Assembly: GCA_002299555.1 (NCBI GenBank)
Contig: DBOL01000004.1
Coordinates: 1 to 23,959, forward strand
Length of the DNA: 23,959 nt
Reading direction: 5' to 3'
DNA from: Candidatus Aminicenantes bacterium UBA647
GTDB taxonomy: Bacteria; Acidobacteriota; Aminicenantia; UBA2199
The notes beneath the pieces are model-generated. The model was not told the origin of the DNA. It saw only the letters and a list, made by a program, of their open reading frames with translations, and did not search any database. Position 1 is the stretch's first letter. Each line of letters starts with the position of its first letter. The position numbers and the translations under genes were made by a program. Positions 6,347 to 13,088 of this stretch are shown here, piece after piece.

Positions 6347-7219
6347 CTAAAATCCGAATACTAATAAAATCCCACCTGCTGACAATCCGAAAAGGAAGTT
6401 GAAAACCTTTATTTTAATAGTGTCGTTAACTGAAAAACTTAAGAGTGGAAGAGAACCGTGCCCGTCCTGAACGATAGAATTTGTCAGGAGTACTGAGAAT
6501 GGGATCATACCCTGGCTGAAGAGTGATACAAATAGAAGGTTCGGTCCGGATATAGGTAGAATACCTACAAATGCACCTAAAACAAGGAGTAGTGGTTTAT
6601 TGTGAGTAAGTATGTTTTTCAAATTAAAAACATTGTCCATTGCTGAAATAAAAAATATGGACAAGAAAAGCCAAATGGCAAGTTTCAGGATATGTTTTTT
6701 GATAATGTGTTCAAGGACATGTTCACTGAAAAAATGAGCAAGGTCAGGTTTTTCATGATTTTCTTCATTATGTATGATGACGCATTTTTCACATAATTTA
6801 ATTTTAAATATTTTTTTATACAGTATTGCAAGATATCCGCCTATGATACCCATGAAGAACAGAGTTCCAAAAAGGAATGCAAGTGTGGAGAAAGTTATGG
6901 TTGAGCCCTCTTTGAAAGCCATGCTGATAAGTACAAAAGCTTCATCTCCTGAAGTTGCGATAAGGGCACTGTTAATAGCGCCGAAACCGATAATACCGGA
7001 CATATAGAATGAGTCAACTACAAAAGTACCTATACAACCGGGGAAAATTCCGAAAAGTGATGCGATAAATATTTGAGAAAATTTTCCCTTTTGAAAAAAT
7101 TTCCTCAGCTTATCATTAAATATTATCTCAATATACTCAACTACTATCATAAGGGCCATAATAATTGCAGTTATTTTCAAAGTTTCAAATAGTGAATTAA
7201 AAAATATTTCCTGTAACAT
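6347..7219 (-). CDS. Putative ArsP_2-type heavy-metal/manganese exporter (membrane protein)
   Basis: A 290-residue membrane protein resembling the ArsP_2 family (PF11449, annotated as a putative ~10-TM heavy-metal exporter or putative manganese transporter). The two halves look like an inverted duplication: FGIFPGCIGTFVV (56-68) parallels VGILPISGPNLLFV (218-231), and GDEAFVL (91-97) parallels QDGHGSLPLL (251-260). These conserved polar motifs inside helices are probably the transport path. The central loop (about 140-180) has C143-x2-C146 plus His 150, 155, 162, 167, 171 and 176, a likely metal-binding segment. It is the first gene of a five-gene operon. The ATG at 7217-7219 has no ribosome-binding site and lies 6 nt from a consensus -10 box, so a leaderless mRNA is predicted. 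The substrate is inferred only from family annotation. Confidence 0.75.
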   Translation of the reverse strand: MLQEIFFNSLFETLKITAIIMALMIVVEYIEIIFNDKLRKFFQKGKFSQIFIASLFGIFPGCIGTFVVDSFYMSGIIGFGAINSALIATSGDEAFVLISMAFKEGSTITFSTLAFLFGTLFFMGIIGGYLAILYKKIFKIKLCEKCVIIHNEENHEKPDLAHFFSEHVLEHIIKKHILKLAIWLFLSIFFISAMDNVFNLKNILTHNKPLLLVLGAFVGILPISGPNLLFVSLFSQGMIPFSVLLTNSIVQDGHGSLPLLSFSVNDTIKIKVFNFLFGLSAGGILLVFGF

Positions 7220-7225
7220 GACGAT

Positions 7226-7254
7226 ATTATAGTTGTTTTTATGATTTGGTTCAA
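7226..7254 (-). promoter_or_regulatory. Promoter for a leaderless mRNA of the five-gene operon
   Basis: Read on the minus strand: TTGAAC (7249-7254), a 17-bp spacer and a consensus TATAAT (7226-7231). Only ATCGTC separates the -10 box from the ATG (7217-7219), so the expected +1 is the A of the start codon or a base next to it. No Shine-Dalgarno sequence exists upstream. Confidence 0.65.
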
Positions 7255-7315
7255 GAACAGTTTTTTCCTGAGTTATATATAATTGCTACGGATTAATTTA
7301 TAATTCATTCATTGT

Positions 7316-7328
7316 GGAGAGAAATATG
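7316..7328 (+). promoter_or_regulatory. RBS deciding the start of the hemerythrin/PAS gene
   Basis: GGAGAG (7316-7321) precedes ATG 7326-7328 by 4 nt. The alternative GTG at 7314 would overlap this site, so ATG 7326 is preferred. A TATAAT at 7278-7283 could be the -10 of its promoter, but no good -35 is visible. Confidence 0.6.
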
Positions 7329-8522
7329 AATATGCTTAAAACTGATAATGAAAAAGTGAAAAAGTTGATAAAGCTTTCTTTAAGAATAATCGAAAAGAGA
7401 TCAGGCAAAGAAGATATACTCAATTCATCTGAAGATATAGATAATATTCAGCCTATTGAAGTTATCTCAATCGTAGAAGCAGTAATTGATGCCAGCAATA
7501 ATATGGCCGAAAAGAAAAGAAACCTGTCCAAAATTTTAAATGTTTTCCATAAAGGCATCGGGAACTATAGTTGGGAACTCTCATCAGGTAATCTGTTCCT
7601 CAAAGATATGATGAGTGAAAATTCGTATCTTAAAAGAGAGCTGACCGAATTAAAAAATGAGATTAAAGGTTTGAATACAGAAGTAAAAGATGCAAACTCA
7701 AAAAATAAAAGAGTTAAGGAATTGATAAATAAGATTATTAAGCTGGAAAATATTGAAAACCACTACGTTAAGAAAGAGAATATATTATTCCCAAATATTG
7801 AAAAAAAAGCGGGACATCTGGGATGTCTTCCGGTGATGTGGTCGATCCATGATGATGTCAGGAACGCTTTAAAAACAATACAGAAAATGAAAGATAAAAA
7901 CAGGATAAATTTTGATGATTTTTATTCCATGGTTGGTGAATTGTTTTTCTCAATGTACGCTATGATCTTTCGGGAAGAGTTAATTCTTTATCCTGCTGCA
8001 GTTGAAATATTTGAAGATGAAGAGTGGAAAAATATGTATGAGGAGAGTTTTGATATCGGATTTTCTTTTATAAATAAAAAGATCACATTATCGAGATCAG
8101 AGAAAAAGGAGAAAGTACCTGGAACAGGTTTGGTAAATATCGAATCAGGTGTTCTCGATGTTGAAGTTCTTAAATTGATACTGAATTCTTTACCACTGGA
8201 CATAACGTTTGTAGATGAAGAGGATAGGGTTGCATATTTTTCCCAACCTCCTGAAAGAATTTTCCCGAGGTCAAAAGCAATTATCGGAAGGGAGGTCCGG
8301 AACTGTCATCCACCGGAAAGTGTCGATAAAGTTAACAACATTATAAATTCATTCCGGAATGGGTCATCTTCAAAAGAATCTTTCAGGATATTCTATAAGA
8401 AAAAATATATTCTTATCGATTATCATGCGGTAAGGGACAGAGAGGGGAGATATAAAGGCACTTTGGAAGTGACCACTGATATTACAGAGATTAATCAGTT
8501 AACAAGTGAAAAGCGTCTTTAG
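7326..8522 (+). CDS. DUF438 / hemerythrin-like / PAS domain sensor protein
   Basis: The 398-residue soluble protein has three parts: an N-terminal DUF438-type helical segment (about 40-80), a hemerythrin-like four-helix region (about 85-245) and a C-terminal PAS domain of the PAS_10 type (about 280-391), with LPLDITFVDEEDRVAYFS and a TDITEI ending. Hemerythrins bind O2 or NO at a di-iron site. Ligand-like residues seen are H146 and E151 (HYVKKENILFP), H175 and D176 (WSIHDD), and E217/E218 (FREELILYP). In the first helix, where DUF438 proteins usually have GHP, this protein has GN (N89), so one iron ligand may be lost. There is no kinase or output domain, so it may signal through a partner or act as an iron/NO/O2 buffer. 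It is transcribed divergently from the metal-exporter operon across about 100 bp. Confidence 0.85.
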   Translation: MNMLKTDNEKVKKLIKLSLRIIEKRSGKEDILNSSEDIDNIQPIEVISIVEAVIDASNNMAEKKRNLSKILNVFHKGIGNYSWELSSGNLFLKDMMSENSYLKRELTELKNEIKGLNTEVKDANSKNKRVKELINKIIKLENIENHYVKKENILFPNIEKKAGHLGCLPVMWSIHDDVRNALKTIQKMKDKNRINFDDFYSMVGELFFSMYAMIFREELILYPAAVEIFEDEEWKNMYEESFDIGFSFINKKITLSRSEKKEKVPGTGLVNIESGVLDVEVLKLILNSLPLDITFVDEEDRVAYFSQPPERIFPRSKAIIGREVRNCHPPESVDKVNNIINSFRNGSSSKESFRIFYKKKYILIDYHAVRDREGRYKGTLEVTTDITEINQLTSEKRL

Positions 8523-8662
8523 AGTCCAATGGATGAATAAAACCCATGATCAGTTCAAAATTTAATAAGAGTGGCTGTTAGTTTTTCCGATTTATTTGAA
8601 TCAATTCGTATTAATTACATTGAATAAGATCAATTATACAGAGGAATAAGGAGGAAACATAA

Positions 8663-9898
8663 TTGTTCAGGAAGTCTCAAAATTATAAAATAATTGCTAT
8701 TGTTCTGGCTATCATATTTTTCCAAAGCGGAATTGAGATCCATGCTGATGATGTTGATCATAATAAAACTCTTTCCGTACTTAAGGGAAAATATAATTCC
8801 GGAGATTATGAAGATATTATTCCGGAATTAGAAAATCTGCTCAATGTGACCGGTGAAGAGTTTCGCATGATAAGAGGTGAACTATTTCTTCTTCTGGGGG
8901 CATCTTTGGAACAGACTGGAAAAAAGGAAGAAGCTATCGAGAATTATCTATTGGGGGACCTTCTTCTCGACAAACCTGAGATTGAAGGTGTCGATCTGAA
9001 TTCTTTAAAAGTTTATAGAGGGACATTGTTTGGAAATGTTATCAGTGGGAGAAGAGTTTTTGAAAAAGTTGGAAAGAGAAAAACAAAGAAAAAATTCCCC
9101 TACTTTGCCATTCTGGGAGTGGCTGCAATAACCGCGGCAGTCCTGATACTATTTAAAAAAAGAGTAAAAGATGTACCTGAAAACATTAGCAGGGATTATG
9201 CGGAAGAAGTATTCAGCGAGATCGAATGGATAGAAATTCCGGCTGGTGAATTTCTCATGGGGGATAACCTTGGAACAGGTGATTACGATGAAAGTCCTGT
9301 TCATAATGTCTTTCTTGATTCATATAAAATTTCAAAATATGAGATTACTCTTAAGCAATACAGAAAGTTTGTCAGGGTTAACTCAAATGTAAGAGCTTCT
9401 TTCGGTGGAAGAGGAGATGATTATCCTGTGATAAACATTAACTTTGAAGAAGCCGGGCAATTCTGTTTATGGTTAACTGAGATGAATAACAAAAGTATAA
9501 AAATTCCCACTGAAGCTCAATGGGAAAAAGCTGCAAGGGGGACAGATCAGAGGGTCTATCCATGGGGGAATGTTACTCCTGATTGCACCATAACAAATTT
9601 CAACTATTGTGTAGCTATGACCCAAATAAAAGGATCATTTCCTGCTGATATCTCTTCTTATGGAGTAATGGATATGGGTGGGAATGTGGCAGAATGGGTT
9701 TCGGATTGGTATAGTGAGGAATATTATTCAATATCTCCTCATTCAAATCCGACAGGGGTCGACTCTAATGATACAGATTACAGGATCCTTCGCGGTGCAG
9801 ACTTCAGATCATCAGATTGCCGTGCTTCGAACAGGACACCAGTCTTTCATAACTCTGGCGGAGATACCTATGGGTTCAGGATCGTAATGCTTAACTAA
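8663..9898 (+). CDS. Signal peptide-TPR-like-TM-SUMF (FGE-sulfatase fold) protein, copy 1
   Basis: A 411-residue envelope protein with a TTG start (8663) behind a strong AAGGAGG (8648-8654). The layout is: a hydrophobic signal segment (about 8-25), a helical TPR-like region (about 35-125) with the motif AIENYLLGDLLLDKPEIEG, a transmembrane helix (145-164) with basic residues on both sides, and a SUMF1/FGE-sulfatase domain (187-411) with IPAGEFLMGD, IPTEAQWEKAARG, YPWGN, YGVMDMGGNVAEWVSDWY and YGFRIV. Formylglycine-generating enzymes need a C-x4-C copper-binding pair near the C-terminus. Here only an isolated Cys (SSDCRASNR) is present, so it is probably a non-catalytic or binding version, as in GldK/PvdO-like relatives. 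It is paralogous to the gene at 10313. The function is unknown. Confidence 0.85.
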   Translation: MFRKSQNYKIIAIVLAIIFFQSGIEIHADDVDHNKTLSVLKGKYNSGDYEDIIPELENLLNVTGEEFRMIRGELFLLLGASLEQTGKKEEAIENYLLGDLLLDKPEIEGVDLNSLKVYRGTLFGNVISGRRVFEKVGKRKTKKKFPYFAILGVAAITAAVLILFKKRVKDVPENISRDYAEEVFSEIEWIEIPAGEFLMGDNLGTGDYDESPVHNVFLDSYKISKYEITLKQYRKFVRVNSNVRASFGGRGDDYPVININFEEAGQFCLWLTEMNNKSIKIPTEAQWEKAARGTDQRVYPWGNVTPDCTITNFNYCVAMTQIKGSFPADISSYGVMDMGGNVAEWVSDWYSEEYYSISPHSNPTGVDSNDTDYRILRGADFRSSDCRASNRTPVFHNSGGDTYGFRIVMLN

Positions 9899-9931
9899 AT
9901 TTTTATTTTAATTATTAGCAAAAGAAAACAG

Positions 9932-10154
9932 ATGAATAAAAGCTCAACGGTTGCAATAAAATTTATCGCATTATTATTCAGTTGCACCATATTCAAATCC
10001 TACCGGACCAGCTACAGGCGACTTGTCAAGTATTGTTATAAGAGGCGGAAATTGGAATTCAACAGATACACGTGCTTCTAATAGAACAAAGCACATAAAC
10101 GGGGCTCCAAGGGATAATACAACCGGATTTCGTATCGTCTGGATTGATCAATAA
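9932..10154 (+). pseudogene. Internally deleted SUMF-domain gene remnant (third paralog)
   Basis: From ATG 9932 the frame reads like a signal peptide or lipoprotein leader (MNKSSTVAIKFIALLFSC). In a different frame, 9978-10154 encodes the last ~58 residues of a SUMF domain: APYSNPTGP, then VIRGGNWNSTDTRASNR, then TTGFRIVWIDQ and a stop. This closely parallels the ends of both neighbouring intact genes (SPYSNPKGP, VRGGNWDSSDPRISNR, IGFRIVWVE in copy 2). The front and tail are joined out of frame with the middle (about 350 residues in the intact copies) missing, so this is a decayed third copy rather than a functional gene. The leader part is less certain than the tail. Confidence 0.75.
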
Positions 10155-10260
10155 ATCGTTGAGCTCACCAATAATTTCTTGTCTGGTACTCTTGAATCTA
10201 TTCCAGGTAAATGTTAATATTTAACTTGCTTTATCTTGTGATATTATTTTGTAATAAGAT

Positions 10261-10276
10261 ACCATTTTTAAATGGT
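10261..10276. promoter_or_regulatory. 16-bp palindrome upstream of SUMF copy 2
   Basis: ACCATTTTTAAATGGT has perfect 7-bp arms around TT, 36 bp before the ATG at 10313. It resembles in plan the palindrome at 22544-22561 (CCAAATTTTTAAATTTGG) upstream of another envelope-protein gene. It may be an operator. No convincing -35/-10 pair could be fixed around it. Confidence 0.35.
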
Positions 10277-10312
10277 TATATAGAAATTTATCAATAAGCA
10301 AGTGAGGAATAA

Positions 10313-11554
10313 ATGAGACTTGTCAGGAATTCGAATATTATCAAAGGGTTAGCTGTTTTTCTTTGTTTGATGCTTTTTCAGAGCGGGTTTGAGATTCAGG
10401 CTTTGGATGGAAAATATGAGAAAGAATTAACTATTCTTAAGGAAAAATATAAAGCAGAACAATATGATGAAATTATTGTAAAACTTGAGAATCTCCTTAA
10501 TGAGATTGGTGAAGAAAATACTCAGACAAGAGGGGAATTTTTTCTTTTACTTGGAGCAGCCCAGGAAAAAACAGGTGAAAAGGATAAAGCTATCGAGAAT
10601 TATCTCCTTGGTGATCTCCTTCTTGATAAACCTGAAATAGAGGGGATGGATCTCAAGTCATTGGAATTATTTAAAAATACGTTGTTCGGTAAAGTAATAA
10701 ACGGTAACAGGGTATTTGAGAAAGTAGGGAAGAGGAAAAGGAAGAAGAAATTTCCTTATCTTGCAATTCTCGGAGCTGCGGCTCTGGTAACGACTGTTTT
10801 TGTTCTGATGAAAAAAAGATCCGTTGAAAAGCAACCCAATTTCAAAGAATCTTACGCAATAGAGGTTTTTAATGAAATTGAATGGATAGATATTCCTGCA
10901 GGTGAGTTCACTATGGGTGATACACACGGACTCGGATCAGCCGATGAAAGCCCTGCACATATTGTATATCTTGATTCATATAAAATTTCAAAATATGAGA
11001 TCACTTATGAGCAATTCGATAAATATGCTGATGTTAATACAGAGATCAGAACCTATCATGAAGGTAGTGGAAGTGGCCATCCTGTCAGGAATGTAAATCA
11101 GGATAATGCGGAACAATTCTGTTTGTGGCTATGGAAATACACCGGAAAAACTATTGCTCTTCCAACTGAAGCTCAATGGGAAAAGGCAGCCAAAGGAGTC
11201 GATAACAGGATATATCCCTGGGGGAATTCTTCTCCCGATTGTTCGATTTTGAATTATGATAATTGTGTTGGAAGAACGAGTCAGGTAGGGACCAATCCGA
11301 ATGATATTTCTTATTATGGAGTAATGGATATGGGAGGGAATCTAAGCGAAATGGTGAATGATTTCTATAGTGAAGATTATTATTTAATCTCACCATATTC
11401 AAATCCTAAAGGGCCTGAAGGTAGTGATTCTAATGAACGTATAGTAAGAGGGGGGAATTGGGATTCTTCAGACCCCCGTATTTCAAATAGAGAGACACGC
11501 TCAGTATTTACCAGGAATGACACTATTGGATTTCGTATTGTCTGGGTGGAATAA
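10313..11554 (+). CDS. Signal peptide-TPR-like-TM-SUMF (FGE-sulfatase fold) protein, copy 2
   Basis: The 413-residue paralog of the gene at 8663 has the same layout: signal segment (about 10-27, ending near FEIQA), helical TPR-like region (30-125), transmembrane helix (147-166) within a run of Lys/Arg, and SUMF domain (189-413) with IPAGEFTMGD, LPTEAQWEKAAKG, YPWGN, YGVMDMGGNLSEMVNDFY and IGFRIVWVE. Similarity to copy 1 is highest from the TPR end through the TM helix (LLGDLLLDKPEIEG, RVFEKVGKRK, KKKFPY). The typical catalytic Cys pair of formylglycine-generating enzyme is absent from the C-terminal region. ATG 10313 follows GAGG (10304-10307). Tandem copies plus a decayed third one point to local duplication. 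Function unknown; a cell-surface binding or sensing role is a guess. Confidence 0.85.
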   Translation: MRLVRNSNIIKGLAVFLCLMLFQSGFEIQALDGKYEKELTILKEKYKAEQYDEIIVKLENLLNEIGEENTQTRGEFFLLLGAAQEKTGEKDKAIENYLLGDLLLDKPEIEGMDLKSLELFKNTLFGKVINGNRVFEKVGKRKRKKKFPYLAILGAAALVTTVFVLMKKRSVEKQPNFKESYAIEVFNEIEWIDIPAGEFTMGDTHGLGSADESPAHIVYLDSYKISKYEITYEQFDKYADVNTEIRTYHEGSGSGHPVRNVNQDNAEQFCLWLWKYTGKTIALPTEAQWEKAAKGVDNRIYPWGNSSPDCSILNYDNCVGRTSQVGTNPNDISYYGVMDMGGNLSEMVNDFYSEDYYLISPYSNPKGPEGSDSNERIVRGGNWDSSDPRISNRETRSVFTRNDTIGFRIVWVE

Positions 11555-11768
11555 CAAATTCTTCAGTATCCAGCATTCACATATAATTTTAATTTAAGAA
11601 AAAGAATATTGATTCCTATTTAAATACAATAAGTGTATATCTCGAATATTCATCCTGTCACAATTTCATCTAAAGATACATACTTGAAAAATAGTCTTCT
11701 AATAAAAAGAAATATTAATTGGCAAGTCTGCACCGATAAATGTGTCCAATATTAAGAAAGGCCAAAAA

Positions 11769-13088
11769 ATGAAAAAATATTACAAAACTATACCAGTTTT
11801 TATTTTATTAATAGTCTGGATATTTGTATCTCTTCCGGCGGAAATAGAACAGGTGAAAATTCCGGATTCTCTGAGGGGATACCTGAATTATGGAGCAGAG
11901 AACAATCCTGGTTTGAAAGCTTCATTCAATCTGTGGAAGGCTGAACTTGAAAAAGTAGCCCAGGTAAAATCTCTTCCCGATCCGACCTTCAATTTCGCCT
12001 ATTTTGTCAGAGAGGTAGAAACAAAAGCAGGGCCCCAACAGATGAAAGTGGGATTAATGCAGAAATTCCCGTGGTTTGGAAAATTAAAACTGCGTGGGAA
12101 CATTTTTTTTGAGAGAGCACAGTCTCTAAAAGAAAACTTCGAAAGATTAAAACTTGAATTATTCTATAAGGTGAAAAAACTCTTCTATGATTATTACTAT
12201 GTTTCCAGATCTATCGTGATCATTAAAAAGAACGTTGATTTGCTTGATGCCGCGTCTGAACAGATCAGAACAATGTATTCAACAGGAAGAACATCATACT
12301 CAAATCTTATTAGAGTTCAGATAGAACTTGATAAACTTAAAGACAGATACAAAAGCCTTGAAGATAAATTACCCTCAATCAAAGTTGCATTAAATTCTGT
12401 TATGAACAGGCCTCTTGAGAAGGAGATTCTTGTTGATAAAAATGTTGAGGATATAAGATTTCATCTTAACTCACACAGTCTTGTCCAGGTATTAAAAACA
12501 ACCAATCCAGAATTAAAGATCCTTGATCACTTTGCACTAAGCAGAGAAGCGGGAGTCAAACTTGCAAGAAAAAATTTCTTACCGGATATTTCTATTGGAG
12601 CTGATGTTATCGTTACCGGAGATTCCCCTGTACCCGGGGTGACTGATAGTGGAAAAGATCCGTTTTTAATAAAGATGTCGATGAATATTCCACTCAGGTT
12701 TAAAAAAATAAATGCATCAATAAGAGATGCCAAAATGCGCCTGGAAGCTGTTAAATACAAAAAAATTGAGAAAGAGAACAAATTGATATCAGCACTGGAA
12801 TCAACACTCTTCAAATTTGAGGATTCGGGAAGGATCATTGATCTTTATAGAGATTCACTTATTCCCAAAGCACAACAGGCATTTGAAGTAACAAAAACTG
12901 CTTTCTCAACCGGAAGATCGGGTTTCCTTGATTTTATTGATTCTCAGAGAACATTGTTGGATTTTGAGCTGAAAAAGGAAAAAGCGAAATCATCCCACTT
13001 CCAGAATCTGGCACTGATTGAAAAAATTATTGGAAAAGATTTCGAATATTTAAAAAGGGAGCAACTTATTACCCGGGAGATGAGATGA
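11769..13088 (+). CDS. TolC-family outer-membrane efflux protein (CusC-like)
   Basis: The 439-residue outer-membrane factor forms the exit duct of the RND pump encoded downstream. An N-terminal signal peptide (residues 1-25, MKKYYKTIPVFILLIVWIF and onward, cut near LPAE) has no lipobox Cys, unlike E. coli CusC. The two long helical repeats of the family follow, with typical pieces such as ENNPGLKAS, QKFPWFGKLKLRG, STGRTSYSNLIRVQIELD and FSTGRSGFLDFIDSQRTLLD. A longer frame from GTG 11742 is possible, but ATG 11769 follows AAAGG (11757-11761) at good spacing and starts directly with the signal peptide. The stop overlaps the adaptor gene as ATGA (13085-13088), so the two are translationally coupled. 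Confidence 0.9.
   Translation: MKKYYKTIPVFILLIVWIFVSLPAEIEQVKIPDSLRGYLNYGAENNPGLKASFNLWKAELEKVAQVKSLPDPTFNFAYFVREVETKAGPQQMKVGLMQKFPWFGKLKLRGNIFFERAQSLKENFERLKLELFYKVKKLFYDYYYVSRSIVIIKKNVDLLDAASEQIRTMYSTGRTSYSNLIRVQIELDKLKDRYKSLEDKLPSIKVALNSVMNRPLEKEILVDKNVEDIRFHLNSHSLVQVLKTTNPELKILDHFALSREAGVKLARKNFLPDISIGADVIVTGDSPVPGVTDSGKDPFLIKMSMNIPLRFKKINASIRDAKMRLEAVKYKKIEKENKLISALESTLFKFEDSGRIIDLYRDSLIPKAQQAFEVTKTAFSTGRSGFLDFIDSQRTLLDFELKKEKAKSSHFQNLALIEKIIGKDFEYLKREQLITREMR

Larger units (their letters stand above)
9899..10312. other. Intergenic region between SUMF paralogs
   Basis: About 180 bp of this 414-bp stretch is the SUMF pseudogene described separately (9932-10154). The remainder (10155-10312) is AT-rich non-coding DNA with the palindrome at 10261-10276 and the GAGG ribosome-binding site (10304-10307) of the next gene. 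No other gene is visible. Confidence 0.6.

Noticed and set aside
7278..7304. Promoter of the hemerythrin/PAS gene (TATAAT at 7278-7283 or 7299-7304)
   Set aside because: No acceptable -35 hexamer 16-18 bp upstream of either; in such AT-rich DNA a lone TATAAT is weak evidence.
9978..10154. Template repeat of a diversity-generating retroelement, since SUMF/C-type-lectin folds are common variable proteins
   Set aside because: No reverse transcriptase in the window, differences between the copies are not confined to adenine positions, and a leader-like sequence precedes the fragment; a deleted paralog explains it better.
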